DNA of 64,000 nucleotides from Pomphorhynchus laevis (GCA_012934845.2 WNNJ02003544.1:62001-126000); one strand, 5' to 3'. Shown: positions 10,731 to 24,562, counted from the stretch's first letter. The notes: generated from the sequence alone by a model not told the origin. Program-made: numbers and translations.

Positions 10731-13429
10731 AAATTCAGCAGTAAAAACTGATCAACTATACATTTAAGAAAGACTAACTAAGGAGAAAACCATTTTTACA
10801 TAAGATGTTTAATAAGTGGCTTCTATTTACTTAGTCTCTTTCTACATATTTTGTTTCGTTTACAATTACCATAAGTGAATTTTGGAGATTTTTAAATTGT
10901 CGTTTCAATGGTAGTCATTTAAGAGAGACTAACTTATCTTAGACTAATTTATTCAAGTAAGAAAAAATTATCTTGAAATCAATATGAATTTTAAAGAATG
11001 TAGACACGTGAGCATAAGTAATAATAGTTATTTAAATATGAAATGGTATTAATTTCAAAAATAAAAATGCACAACACGCTGTCTAAATCAGGGTTCACCA
11101 ATAGCTTTTTCAGTTTGTTGAAATACCGTTGGATCATTGCACCGGTCGAAAGCGGTCGCTTTAAATGTACAGATAAATCAGTAGAACTCTTATCTGAAAT
11201 CAATAAGTCGGTTTAATACTAGAACGGCAACTCTTCATTCAATTACTAATATATCAGTAGTTAGTATTTTCTGCACAGTAGTCCTACATTTACATTCTAA
11301 ACTAATTTCCGACGCTCTTCGAAAGCTGATTCAACCATTCCCTACATGGTTGATTACGAAAAGTTACCTATTAAATCAGATATGCAAATCTTGATGTTAC
11401 TCTTTTGTCCATCTTGTCATTGCCAGTGACAGCTATTTCAGGGTTTTGAAATGATTGATTTGCGTCCCAAAATTTACTTAAGCCGGCTGTTTTATATAGG
11501 AACAATCATTTCCATTAAAAGTAGAAAGGATAGGAGACGTTAGACGGTATTTCAAATCGCGGTCATATTGCTGTTATCTATAATCTAGCTTAACGGAAAT
11601 CTACAGTTAAAGGCTATTATTGCAATGCAACACTGAATCTTTAATCGTCTGTAGTTTAATCAAATTACAAATGTCAGGAAAAAAATATTTGAATTTAATG
11701 TAATGTTAGTGAACAAATAAGAACATTAAATGGAGCCTATAACATACAGAACACATCCGTCTTTGCAAAATAATTGAAATTTGTAACGAATTTTAAATTT
11801 GACTTCAAGTTATTAAGTTAGTGAAATAGAGAAGATTGAGCTATCCCATGTGCTATTATCAAATTTAGATCAAACGCCATATTCTTAGTTAAACGAAAAT
11901 ATTTGGAACATATTTTAAACCATCGTGCTGTCTACATCTAACTAGATTTGCGACGCAAACGACATTCATGTATATTAAAACTTAAGTCAAGCATGTCTTA
12001 TAACTTAGAAAAATCTAATTCGTATTTTGACTATTTAGTTTTTCTACAATTCAACAAACAGTTCTCTTAGTACGTGCGTATTCTCATGTTCGGTATGACA
12101 TCTGTAAAATAATCGTTTTTATTCTTGAAATTAGTATTTTATTTTAAAATATTCTTTCACTACAAATCATTCCATGCAATTTTGATGGAATTTTTTCATT
12201 TCATATTGTGTGTCATTGACACGCAAACGTTATTCAAGATGACGTTTGTGTATTATTATTGAAAGTTATTTTATGAATCCGCGAGTTAGCGGGAGATGAT
12301 ATACTTCCGCTAGGTTTTGCCAACCCTGATTAACCCATCGCGTTTTTTAATTTTTAGTTTTCGACACAATGACTCGGGTAGGATTTTTTTATCAGTTATC
12401 TGATTTGATGTCTTCTGATTAGCATCTTGCATCACGATTATAAATTCTTTTTCATTCTGTCAATTACCCTCTTTGCCTTCTACAAGGACGGATTTATTTT
12501 TGGAAAATATTTGCTTTATCTTAATTTAAATGTCAAGACCCTCCTAGTCTCATACACATTTACATCGATTTATCGGTTATTATCAAACTGACGAATAAGA
12601 TTAATGCCATTTTCTAACAGAGCCTCATTGATAACAGATTTTTTAACGCATCAAGGTCTTATTGCAGGCTATTTCAGGTCATTGTTTTGAAATTATTGAT
12701 TAATCTCCAAATAATATTCTTTTAATACTATTAACATAATTGGAAAATAGTTACTTTAAGTACACCATAAGAATTTTGTTTTAAATACAAACTTAAATTC
12801 ATTTCATCTTACCTAAATTACTACTTGTATGTATTTGTTAAGTATAGGGCATAATTGTTATTGCAAACGACAATACATTTTTCAAAAATATTCAAAACAC
12901 TTTTATTTCAAGCATTTTCGTAATTTTGATTTGTAAATTCGTGAAAAACTGAAATACATCTTAGAATAATTAAACTTACTTTTGACAAGGCCGTAAGTTA
13001 TCAACTTATTGTCATTTGAATAGAATATGTTTAAGAATCAGAACGTCAAATCAATTTAAGAATTAAAAATTTTATGAAACTACACTTTTTTGATTTTGAG
13101 GATCACATGCTATTAAAATAATTAAAAATTATGTTATTGTAATAATTCTGAGCCACATCGTCTTGTCATTGCAATAATGCAGAACAGTTAAACAAAAGAT
13201 GTTGCTATTTTAGTCACAAATTACAATATCCATTGTATTAATTCGTATTTGTATGACAATAAACTTGACTGTACACTTTTAAGCTGCATAACATCGATAT
13301 TTTTAATACACAACTTTTGAAAAACATTCAAAAGTTTATATTTTTGTACTTAAACTAATACACGCTTATAAAAACGTTTAACTAGAAAAAACTTGTGTGT
13401 TTTTACACCATATAACAATACTAAAGGTT
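10731..13429. other. No recognisable gene
   Basis: AT-rich single-copy-looking sequence with only short open frames. I see no repeat-family motifs, RNA genes or splice-flanked exons that I could defend. Confidence 0.5.
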
Positions 13430-13443
13430 TTATTAACAATAAT

Positions 13444-13613
13444 GAAGAGTGGTCCCGCTTCATCATCGGGTGCCCCTACGTCTTTCGACAACGCGATCTT
13501 GTGGCTTTGACGTGTGCTTACAGAGAAGTCAATAGAGAGTGCATGCTCGAGGTTTGAACCCCGTACATAGAGTTTGCAATGCACACGCCTCCACCATTCG
13601 GCCACGCGGGGAC
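13444..13613 (-). mobile_element. Complete tRNA-derived SINE with 14-bp target duplication
   Basis: TTATTAACAATAAT flanks the 170-bp element on both sides (13430-13443 and 13614-13627), the target-site duplication of a target-primed insertion. Read on the minus strand, it begins GTCCCCGCGTGGCCGAATGG with a pol III A box (TGGCCGAATGG). A B box (GGGTTCAAACC) follows at the usual distance, then a non-tRNA body. The tRNA-like head does not close an acceptor stem, so it is not a tRNA gene. The body has GTCGAAAGACGTAGG and TGATGA, motifs shared with the SINEs at 51 and 55 kb. It inserted beside the 3' side of the neighbouring LINE. Confidence 0.8.
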
Positions 13614-13649
13614 TTATTAACAATAATAACAAATGATAAGAAAGAAAAC

Positions 13650-16340
13650 AACGAAACAGTATACAAGAACAGCGATCAAGTAGTACTCATATCAATATTC
13701 TTGTTGACGACTTTTGTACCATCTTCTACAACACACAAGGCATCAGGTTCAAAGGAATCTGAGACCCCGGCTGCACCAGAGCGTTGCCTTCAGACTGAAA
13801 CATTCGGGGTCTCGACCCCTAAGAATCCAATCGAGGTGGACAATGCTCGATGATCGCGAGATGAGGAGCCAGAGAAACCTTAGTCTTTGCTCTGGGGACG
13901 TCCTCTTGAAAAGAAGACTAATCCCGAGATAGCCAAAGTATCCCAGAGGCGCACTTGAGTTTTTCCATTCAATGACATATGCTGAGTCCGTTTCAAGGCC
14001 CACCTAGCTCTCTTCAGAATACGTTTTAGTCTATCTAGGTCAACTTTCGCCGACCAATTCACCGTAACGGTGAACCCAAGATATTTTACTCGACTCGTGA
14101 ATATGAGGAGTGGTTGAGGCTGCAAAATGGTAGAGAGTGCAGAGAATGCTAGTTTCTTAAGCTTCGTTTTAATGGCAGAGGTGCCATAATAGACGACAAC
14201 CCGCAATTTCTCGGAGTTTAAAATAAGATTGGATGTGATTAACTGATCTTTTAATCTTAAAAAGAAACGGCTGATGTCCGAGACTTCATTTTTGCACCTG
14301 CGTCCAGAAAACAGGGCTGTGATATCATAAGCGTATACCACAAGATGATGATCACGTTTAAATGGATTGAATAGAACAATGAAGCCAGCAAGATATAAGA
14401 TGGGAAAAAGTGGACAGCCTTGAGGCACACCTGTAATAGGGTAGAACTGACGTGCATCAGAGTCGTCATCATAGTAGAACCGATTGGTATACAGCAAAAC
14501 CTCCATCCTATTAGCAATTCTTGCAGGCATCCCGAAAGACTTGAGAGAAAAGATAACGAAGGTATTGAAGATCCGGTCAAATGCAGCAGAAAAATCAAGA
14601 AAAAACAGTCGCAGCAAGCTAATGACAGTTATCCTGACAAAACAGGTGCACTTCATCAATTGCTAAAAGAACCGAGCGCCCTTTGACAAACCCATGAAAA
14701 CTCAATGGGATTAAATTACGCCTACTTAAATGGTCGCTTACTATACGCGCAAGCGTTGGAGGTGCTCGGAAGTGGGTCCCAGGAGTTAAGGATATCCGCA
14801 ACAGATAAATATCTGCTCCTGAACTCACCCTAAGGCGGGATAGGTTGGGGAGAAAGCGTGGCTCTATAGTTATGTAGGGCTAGTGACTCCTCCAAAACTT
14901 TATCAAGGCCAACGCTACCAATCCACCCGACGCTCTCCCCCGCCAGCTGATAAGTTTCTCCTACTTGAATATCTTCCAGAAGGAAGCCTGAGAAGGACTA
15001 AGACGAGCAATACAAGTATTGTCCCTACTCAGCTGGAGCCTATATCTAGAACTACTGTATTCATTCGAGAGAACCTGCCTGAAGGACGCAGATAGATTGG
15101 GAAGGTGTAGCATTTTAGCTAGGACCTTGAGTTTTGTCAGAGTGGGACAGTAAATGCGACCTTTGTAGGTAGTCGAAAGGATCCCGGTAGCGTGCGAAGA
15201 GAGTTAGAAATTAAATTCGGTCAAACTTTCATTCCCTTTCCCGGGGAAGAGTTGGATAGCTGCCTGAAAGAAGACAACTCTAATTGGATCAAAGTGAAAC
15301 CTTCTTTTATGCAACTTATCTTCCTATAGACGCCAGCGTATTAGGTCATGAGAGGTGGTCAGTTGTTGGCGCGACTGATCAGTGCATATGGGTTTTAACA
15401 ACTACGTACTATGTAGTAGTAAAATGTCAAGCAGTGAGTTTGTTGTTGAGCAACGAAATGAAGGGGTCAGTGGTTTGTGAATAAGATAATCGTTCCTGGA
15501 TCCGCGGAGTGCTGCATTAATCCAACGACCAGCTCTGTCGTTGAAGTCATCGAGTAAAATGTCATAGCCACTACCTAAAATACGGTCCAGGAGGTCACGT
15601 CTTGTGAATTCCCCCGGCCGGATGTAGTTATTTACTAGGCTGATGCGTTTACCGTTTTTAACAAGTGTTATAACTAAACAAAACATGTCAGGACAGGATA
15701 AGTTCAATAAGACGAAGGACCTTAAGGAGCATTTAACCAGGGTTAAAAAACCTTGAGGTGAAGAGGAGTGGGGAGGGTTGTACCTCATGAAGGGGTTTGA
15801 AGTCGAGATTGTTAGGTTTTGTGCCATATCAACCCGTGCATTGTGGAACGCAACCGGGATGGGGAACCATTTTTCCGATTATAAATCGAACACCAGTGAT
15901 ATCAAATTCTTTTTCTAACATCGATACATCTTCGTCGGAGAAGAATGTTGGCATATTGTTAATTTTTACGTAGCCCTGATCGGTATGGACACAATAGCTG
16001 CAATTTTCTAATGCCCTTCATTAAAATATTTGATATACTCCTTGGCCCGATCTGGTGTGGCAAAAGATATTTTTATTTCTATCTCATAATATTTAACACA
16101 GTTGAAGAAAATTTTCTTTTTTAACAGTCAGTAAACCCCTTTAGAAAGGTGTTAAATAAACTCTGCCTTTCCAGATGCTCTAGTACAACCACTAAGTTTA
16201 CTAATTTTGGTAACGGGGGAAGTTCCCCCTTTGGAGTGAAATCAGAAGAAGTTAAAAAACACCTTCTTTTCTGAATTTGCTGAAGACTTGAGAATGATTT
16301 CGCTTTCCTTTGATAACTCCGACGTTGTAATGCTGCACAT
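13650..16340 (-). mobile_element. Jockey/I-like LINE (family D), minus copy
   Basis: Reading leftwards, an ORF1 fragment (YYEIEIKISFATPDRAKEYI and a DEDVSMLEKEF stretch, about 15.9-16.3 kb) is followed by an endonuclease fragment (NNYIRPGE, LLDDFNDRAGRW, LLDILLL; 15.40-15.83 kb). The connecting region and the reverse transcriptase come next (LDFSAAFDRI, TGVPQGCP, KYLGF; 13.88-14.83 kb). The catalytic YADD is degraded to YAYD. The ORF1 zinc-knuckle part is deleted relative to the plus copy. Several frameshifts are present. The right end abuts the other copy head to head. Confidence 0.8.
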
Positions 16341-16349
16341 TTTCTCACG

Positions 16350-19050
16350 ATATTTTAAATTAATACACACCATATCACGTGTAGCATATGCATATATTGT
16401 GAATATTCATTGCAATTTATCGTCGATTTCGATAGATTATCCAGTAATTCGTCCTGATACTAAGGTAAGTAACGTTTTTGTTTCTAAAAATTCTGGCGAA
16501 ATTGATGAGTTTCCTAGTATTAGGAAGCTTGTAAATCTTGCTATTATTATGCCCAAAATACCTATAGAAAAAAAACGTTATTTAACGAGTTCCTTGGATC
16601 GTTCATTAATCAATATCCTGATAGAGTTATTCTAAACTCAGCTAAGGTAGTCAATAACTATTACAGGATTTCTTTTGTCGCTTATGACCTGGCCTCAGCA
16701 TACTTGAAATACTTCAACGAAAAGTTATCGAACAAAAGGATATTGGCCTTCAAGCCAATCAACGCTTTGGTCAAGATAACCAAAAGTATTTCCGATCTCG
16801 ACGATGAAGACATCAACGATCTTGAAAATATCTTCAACTTACAATGGGTACGATTTATTAGAAATATAGATGATTCTCCTCTTCCGATTGGGTTTGCGAA
16901 CACGGCGGAGGAGAACGCTAACATCCCTGCTAACTCGGCCTGCAAACTTTTCTTGGGTGCAATCTGATCTTCACCCATGTTAGTTATGACAATTTAACCT
17001 TCCCCAATTGTAATAATTGCTACTGCTGGGGCATTGGTGCTCTCGGTGCAGGAGAAAGAAGACCTGCAGCGTTTGCGGCTCTTCGGACGAGGATCACACC
17101 TCAGTATGCAAGGGCACACCAGCATGTAGTAACTGTGGCCAACGGCACCCAGTATGATCGAGGAGATGCTCTGTCTTTAAGGAATATGTCAAGAGACATT
17201 CTCTCAAGGAGACAAAACCTAATTCATCAAACAAATTCAATACGGTGTGCAGCTCGTCAGTTTGAAACACAGAAGATTTCACGAGCCTATTCAAGACATT
17301 GCATCATGACTCCATGAAATCAATAGAACAACTTATAACAGGTTTTGTGAACTCTTACCGCAAATTACCAGTAATCTCCACTTCTGTACCCGATATCTCC
17401 AAAAAGAGATTCGCATCTTATACTCTGAACATGAAGTCAAAGAAGATATCGACTTCTTCGAATCCACAGATACCTTCCATCAAGCTCGCGAAGAAAAACG
17501 AAATCAACTGGGACTTTGCGGTCACCACGGAAGATGAAGATAACGCCCGTGGGCAAGTGCCTCTAACTTGTCCAGCTAGGTGTGAGAAGGGCAACCTATT
17601 CACCTCCTGTTAGGACCAGAAGGAGACATCCCACTCCAGCTAACTTAACACAATGCAGAAAAATCAAGAGCCTTTTCACTGAATATCCTTCAGTGGAATT
17701 CGGGAGGCGCTTCTGCCCTTAGCCTTTTTCAGCTAAAGATGATATGTTATAGTCCTTCAGGAGACGCGGTTTATCCGGCTCCCCCAAGACATTACTCGAT
17801 TTATCCCTTAGCACATCTACATTCACTTTACTCAGTACATAGCTCTCCCTCACTCCACTTCATCTCAAGGTATTTTAACCCTAGTTAAATGCTCCTTAAG
17901 ATCTTTTCTCCTATTAAACTACTCCTGTCCAGCTCTGTCTTGTTCAGCTATATCACTATGTAAAAACAGTAAACGCATCAGTATAGCCAATTTCTACATC
18001 CGTCCAGGGGAGATTCACAAGAATCGTGACCTCCTGGATCGTATTTTGGGTAGTGGCTATGATATGTTACTTGATGACTTCAACGACAGAACTGGTCGTT
18101 GGATTAATGCAGCACTCCGCAGAGCCATGAACGACTATCTTATTCACAAACCAGAAGCTCCCACCTTTCATTGCTCAACAAAAAATTTACTCCTCGACAT
18201 TTTACTGTTACATAAGATGTGGTTGTTAAAACCCATCTGCACTAAACAGTCGCGTCAAAATCAGACCACCTCTCATGATCTAATTTGTTGACGGATAGAG
18301 GAAGATACGTTGCTTAGGAGAAGGTTCCATTTTGATGCCATCAGATTGGCCTTCTTTTAGACGGCTATCTAACTCTTCCCCGAATTGGTAGAGTTTGACC
18401 AAATTTAATTCTACCTCTCATCGCAATCTACCGCGTTGCTTTCGTCTAACTATAAAGGTCGCTTATACAATCTCACTCCTACAAAACTCAAGATCCTAGA
18501 GAGCTTGAGTTTTTAGAGAAACAAGTTGTAGAAATCGCTAGCAAACTCAAAAGATCTTAAGTTTCTAGAGATCCTAGAGATTCTAGAAATCCTAGAGATC
18601 TCTGACGGATAGAGACATTTAGAAGAATCCTAATCTCGCTGTTTCCAGCAGATAGGCCCTCTCGAATGAATACTGGATCACCAGGCACAGGTTGCAGCTG
18701 AGCATAGATAGATCGAGCGTTGCTCACCTTTACCCTTATCAATCTTCCTTTTGGGAGATATTTAAGAAAGAGAAGTTTGTATGCTGGAAGGATAGTGCAT
18801 TAAGCTGGATTGGTAGCATAGTACTTGATATAGTTTTAGAGAAATCAATATCCTTACATAATTATGGATCCACTCAATTAACACAGCTAATCCCGCCTTG
18901 GTGTGACTTCAGGAGTAAGGACTTATCTGTTATAGATATCCTTAACTTCTGGAGGCCAATCCCGGGAGTAAGGTTAACTTCACTCCGGGGACACTTTTTG
19001 AAGTCTCCCGAGACTTTTGTTAGTCTTTTGAAGACTAACATTATTGTGAC
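16350..19050 (+). mobile_element. Jockey/I-like LINE (family D), plus copy, 3'-truncated
   Basis: A gag-like ORF1 occupies about 16.39-17.61 kb in broken frames. It holds KLVNLAIIMPKIP, a KYFNEKLSNKR segment and CCHC zinc-knuckle remnants near 17.06-17.18 kb (CSVCGSSDEDHTSVC, then CSNCGQRHP). The endonuclease end (LLDDFNDRTGRW, LLDILLL) follows at 18.05-18.29 kb. The connecting region at 18.3-18.98 kb aligns base by base with the minus copy at 14.75-15.25 kb. The sequence stops before the catalytic RT motifs. Short repeats of CTAGAGATC/TTCTAGA mark 18.49-18.60 kb. Confidence 0.75.
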
Positions 19051-19148
19051 AGGCTTTTTTTATAATTTGACTTATTTTCTTTAATGTATGTTTCTTTTTT
19101 ATCAGTTGTATATATTTTTGTTAATAAAATTCTTATTATTATTCATTG

Positions 19149-20938
19149 CGAATTGCTGTGCGGACCATCCTCAAACACTATACATAGGTTGTTGCTGAAT
19201 TGTCTCTGCACTCGTTGGATCCTTAATGGATGCGACATGTATAATGGTGGTGCACGGATGTACTGAGTAAACAACGGTTCAGGATTTCTGACGAAATGCG
19301 GCATGTCTAGAAAATGGTGTTGCTTGATAGACTGGACTTTGATTCACGACTTTCAGTCACCGTGTCACTTCTAGACCGGCCACATCACCATCGAAATTAA
19401 GAGTATCCCGCAATACTCATCAGTATAATGAAGTACTCACTGGTCGTTTCGGTTGCCTGTGTGACATTGTGAATAAAGGCGTTTCCGACATTTTGCTTAA
19501 TTGTCTTAGGCTTACGCTCTTAACCATATCGAATAGATGTGCGGATCATCCTTAAACACTAGGCAGAGGTTGTTGCTGAATTCTCGCTGCACTCGTTGGA
19601 TCCTAAATGGATACGGAATGTATAATGGTATTGCATGGATGTATTGAGTAAACAACGGTTTAGGCTTTCTTAAGAAATGCAGCATTTATTGAAAATGGTG
19701 TAGCTTGATAGACTAGACTTTAGTTCACGAATTTCAGTCACCATGTCACTTCTAGGCGACCACTATAGCATCGAAATGATGGAGTACCGACAACACTCAT
19801 CAGTAGAATTAAATAACCACTCGTCATTTCGGTTGCTTGTGTGAAATTGTGAATAAAGGCGTTTTCGACATTTTGCTTGATTGTCTGAGGCTTACGCTCT
19901 TTACCAGATCGAATTGCTGAGCGAAACATCCTTAAACACTAGGCAGAGCATGTTGCTGAATTGCCGCTGCTCTCGTTGGATCCTTAATGGATACGTCATG
20001 TATAATGGTGGTACACGGATTTGCTGAGCAAACAACGGTCCGAAATTTCTTACGAAATACGCTTTTATACTAAATAGTGTTGCTTGATAGACTGGACTTC
20101 GAATCACGATTTTCAGTCAACGTGTCACTTCTAGACGGCCACTTCACCATCGAAATAAAGAGTATCCAGCAATACTCATCAGTAGAATGAAGTACTCACT
20201 GGTCGTTTCGGTTTTCTAGACGGCCACTTTACCATCGAAATGAAGAGTATCCAACAAAACTCATGAGTAGAATGAAATACCCATTAGTAGTTTCGGTTGC
20301 CTGTGATACAGTGTAAATGAAGCGTTTTCGATACTTTGCTTAATTGTCTGAGGCTTACGCTCTTAACCATATCGAATTGCTGTGCGGACCATCCTTAAAC
20401 ACTAGGCATAGGTTGTTGCTGAATTGTAGCTACACTCGTTGAATCCTTAGTGGATATGTCATGTATAATGGTGGTGCACAGATGTGCTGAGTAAACAACG
20501 GTCCAGGATTTCTGACGAAATGCGTCATTTATGAAAATGGTGTTGCGTGATAGACTGGACTTCGAATCACGATTTTCAGTCACCGTGTCACTTCTAGACG
20601 GCCACTTCATCATCGAAATGAAGAGTATCCAGCAATACTCATCAGTAGAATGAAGTACTTACTAGCCGTTTCAGTTGCCTGTGTGACATTGTGAATAAAG
20701 GCGTTTCCGACACTTTTCTTAATTGTCTGAGGCTTACGCTCTTAACCATATCGAATTGCTGTGCGGACCATCCTTAAACACTAGGCAGAGGTTGTTGCTG
20801 AATCGTAGCTGCACTCGTTGGATCCTTAGCAGATATGTCATGTATAATGGTGGTGCACATATGTGCTGAGTAAACAACGGTCTAGGATTTCTTACGAAAT
20901 GCGTCATTTATGAAAATGGTTTTGCGTGATAATGGTTT
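19149..20938 (+). repeat. ~381-bp satellite array (left part)
   Basis: The landmark GAATTGCTGTGCGG (or a close variant) recurs at 19150, 19531, 19911, 20374 and 20753. That gives a monomer of about 381 bp; the 463-bp unit contains an internal duplication of about 85 bp (TTCTAGACGGCCAC at ~20129 and again at ~20214). Each monomer also carries CGAGTGCAGC-type and GGCTTACGCTCTT blocks. Minus-strand open frames recur in several monomers but show no protein family signature. The array starts right after the LINE and is cut by the LTR element. Confidence 0.9.
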
Positions 20939-21069
20939 TGTGGTAACTGTATAACTATATTGATTTATTGAATTATTCACATTTACCTTAAGTTACCTTC
21001 TTATTTGTAGATAGTTGAATAAAGCCTTTCATGTTGGTTCTTTCGTACTACTAAAGTAAAGTCACTACA
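20939..21069 (+). repeat. 5' LTR of the Ty3/Gypsy element
   Basis: The 131-bp repeat begins TGTGGTAACTG and ends CACTACA. It contains a TATA-like GTATAACTAT near 20949 and ATAGTTGAATAAA at 21011-21023, which includes an AATAAA-like signal. It matches the 3' LTR except for three adjacent bases. Confidence 0.9.
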
Positions 21070-24000
21070 ATTTATTCAACTATTTATCTCGATATCCAAT
21101 CAAATGGATTCTTTAATGAAACCTGCTCGCTTTATTAATACTTCAAGCACAACCGCGGCTGAATGGATTCATTGGCGCCGAATGTTCGATAATTGTGTGG
21201 CGGAGTTGGAAGTTGGTCATCCTGATAGAACAATCAACAAGTTACGGCTTCTGACAAATTATATACCAGCAAATGTGTTCGAAACGATTTCCGATTGTAA
21301 AGACTACGATGAAGCCATTGCTATCCTCAAAGCAGCCTACGACAAACCTACGAATTCTGTTTTCGCTCGTTATACCTTGGCAACTTGCAAGCAACAATTA
21401 GAAGAGACTGTTGACGAATTCCTCGCAAATTTACAGCGACTCGTCAGATCATGTAGTTTTAAATCTCAAGGTTCCAACTTCTCTGCTCAAATATCGCAAA
21501 ACGTCGATAAAGATATCCGCCTAGATAATAGAGACGATAATATCGCTGCCGCTGGAAGGTGGACAAAATCAAATGATTCCAAGTGTAGATTTTGTGGACG
21601 TCTTCCACACCGCAGACAGCAATGTCCAGCTCGTGACGCGACCTGCTTCAAGTGTGGAAAGCGTGGCCATTTTTCAAATGCCTGCTAATGCCCAAATTCA
21701 AAATGCTCAGCAGCCTTCGAAAATACGCTCTCGACATCTAATGTAATGATACCGATTCGTAATGATAGTTTAATACCCGTACGATTGGTAAGCTATTCGA
21801 CGGCAGCTCTAATCGACTCTGGCAGTGTAAAGAGTTTCGTTCGATCCGATATAGTGGTTGCTGCAAAATTGCGAAAACAGATATCTTCCGAAATGATCTT
21901 TATGACGTTATCCGACCACTCGGTTCATACGAAAGGACACTGTGTTGTAGACGTACGTATCGGTGGAAAGAAGTTTACTGCAATCAAACTGTTGGTTCTT
22001 CCGAACCTATGTTCTCCGGTTGTATTGGGACAAGACTTTATGGGACCGAACACAACAGTGACATTTAATTTCACAAACGACAAGGACAGACCAAAACTAA
22101 TACTACCTTCATTGAACTGTATGGAGATCACGCCACCATCACTATTCTCCAAATTGTCTGATGATGTTCGACCGATCTCTACTAAGCCACGTAAGTATGC
22201 TCTTGACGATCGAAAATTTATCGAAAACGAAATTCAATTCCTACTGAAAAATGGCATAATAGAAACTTCAACCTCGCCATGGAGAGCACAAGTATTAGTT
22301 ACGAAATCTAATAGACATAAACGTCGCATGGTCGTGGATTATTCTGCAACTATCAACCGATTCACCTTCCCCAACGCTTTTCCAATGCCCCGAATTTCAG
22401 ATATGATCAACGAATTGTCGAAATACAAATATTTCACTAAACTTGACCTTGAATCGGCTTACTACCAATGCCCAGTGAGAGAAGATGAGAGATTTTATAC
22501 AGCTTTTCAAGCCGCAGGAGCATTGTACCAATTCAAGCGAATTCCCTTTGGTCTGACTAACTCGGTAGCCGCTTTCCAGCGCGTAATGTCTAATCTGATA
22601 AGCTCTAATCGACTTCAAAATATCTTCATATATGTTGATGATGCTGTGGTAGCTGGAAGTACTTTAGAAGATCACGGCAAAAATTTGCATGCGTTCGAAA
22701 CTATGATCAAGAAATATAATATTAAGCTTAATGAACAAAAGTCTGTCTACCGTCAAACCTCGTTAAACTACCTTGGATATCTAATCGACGGTGGTCGAAT
22801 CCAGCCTGATCCTCAAAGGACTGAACCACTTAGAAACTTTTCTGCTCCTAACAATCCAGCTGCCATGAAAAGAGCTCTTGGATTACTGAGTTATTACAGT
22901 CAATAGATACCAAATTATTCCGCAAAAATTAAACCGCTTTTATCTGTAGCCTCGTTTCCAATGAATTATACTAAATTAAAGATCTTCGATGAATTAAAGG
23001 ATGAAATATGTAAAGCTTCACTTACTACTATTGATGAAGAGTTGCCGTTTTGTGTAGAAACCGACGCACCTTCGAATACAGTCGCTGCAATTCTATCGCA
23101 AAATGGTCGTTCAGTTGCATTCTATTCGAGAAGTCTATCTTCATCTGAAAAACAACATTCTATTATTGAACGGGAAGCGACTGCCATTGTGGAAGCTATT
23201 CGGAAATGGCGCAAGTTTCTGATTTCAAAAAGATTCACTATAATTACAGATCAACAATCCGTATCCTTCATATTCGGAAATCGTTTAAAATCCAAAATTA
23301 AAAACGAAAAATTGATACGATGGAAAGTCGAACTTGCTAGCTATTCCTACATAATCAAATAACGACCAGGAAACCTGAATGTTGCAGCAGATACATTCTC
23401 AAAAGTTTGTTCGATTCGCAATTTGGCAGATATAAAACAGTTACACGAATCTCTATGTCACCTGGGTATTACGAGATTACATCATTTAATGAAACAGAAA
23501 AATCTTCCACACTCGATTGAAGATGTTCGTAAAGTATGCTTGTCGTGTCAAACTTATGCCGAACTTAAACCCAAATTTCACAAGCCTAATCCTTCACAAT
23601 TAGTAATCGCGCGTCGGCCCTTTGAGCGATTGGCCATGGATTTCGTCGGACCTAAACCTTCAATCGATGGCGACAAGTACTTGCTCGTTATCGTGGATGA
23701 GTACTCCCGATTTCCTTTTGTGTATCCATGTAATGATATGTCTACTACAACCGTTATCAAATGCTTACAAAATTTATTCTCAATTTTTGGAGTTCCGGAT
23801 GCGATACACTGTGATCGTGGTACTCAATTTATGTCGAAAGAGGTTCAATCATATCTCTGGCAAAGAGGAACTGTGATAACTCATTCTAGCCCATACCATC
23901 CGACGAGTAATGGACAATGTGAAAGCATAAATGGCATAATATGGAGAACTGTCAAACTAGCGCTGCGTTTAAGATGTTTAGAAGAAAATCGTTGGAAATC

Positions 24001-24562
24001 GGTTCTTGACATCGCATTGCATTCAATGCGCTCACTGCTGTGTACTTCGACAAATCAAACTTCAAATAAACGTTTTTTTTTCATTCCAGAGAAAAACCGA
24101 AAATGGGTACTCTATACCAACTTAGTTGCTTGGTGGACCAGCTCTCCTCCGAAATTTCCAAAGACATTCGAAGTCAGATCCTTTAGTAATACCTGTTGAA
24201 ATACTCTCTTCGACGCCAACCCACTCGCAAATCAGTTATCAAGATGGAAGAAGAAGTGTAGTATCAACATCCGATTTAGCTCCAACAAGGGACACCTCAT
24301 CTTCTTCACATATTGTCGGCTACTCCAATTATTCGTTGCAACAATCTGAAGAGGATAATTCCCGGATCAGTGTTTCGTTGGAAAATGACAACGCAGCGAA
24401 TGTCAACAAAGATGATCTAAATCAGGACAATGTGCAAAACGAAAGCTCACCTAAAACCATAGATGAAAGTACAGACTCTGTATAAAAGTTTATACCGAGC
24501 AAATCAAGCCGATGACGAATCATAAAAAGGTCCACCAGATTTAATGTCTAACGAGGAGAAAG

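Noticed and set aside
13538-13613. tRNA gene at 13.6 kb
   Set aside because: A and B boxes are good, but acceptor and anticodon stems do not close and the element continues as a SINE with its own target duplication.
19738-20613. Minus-strand open frames in the satellite as genes
   Set aside because: They recur with the monomer, differ in length between units and have no family signature. They are by-products of the repeat.
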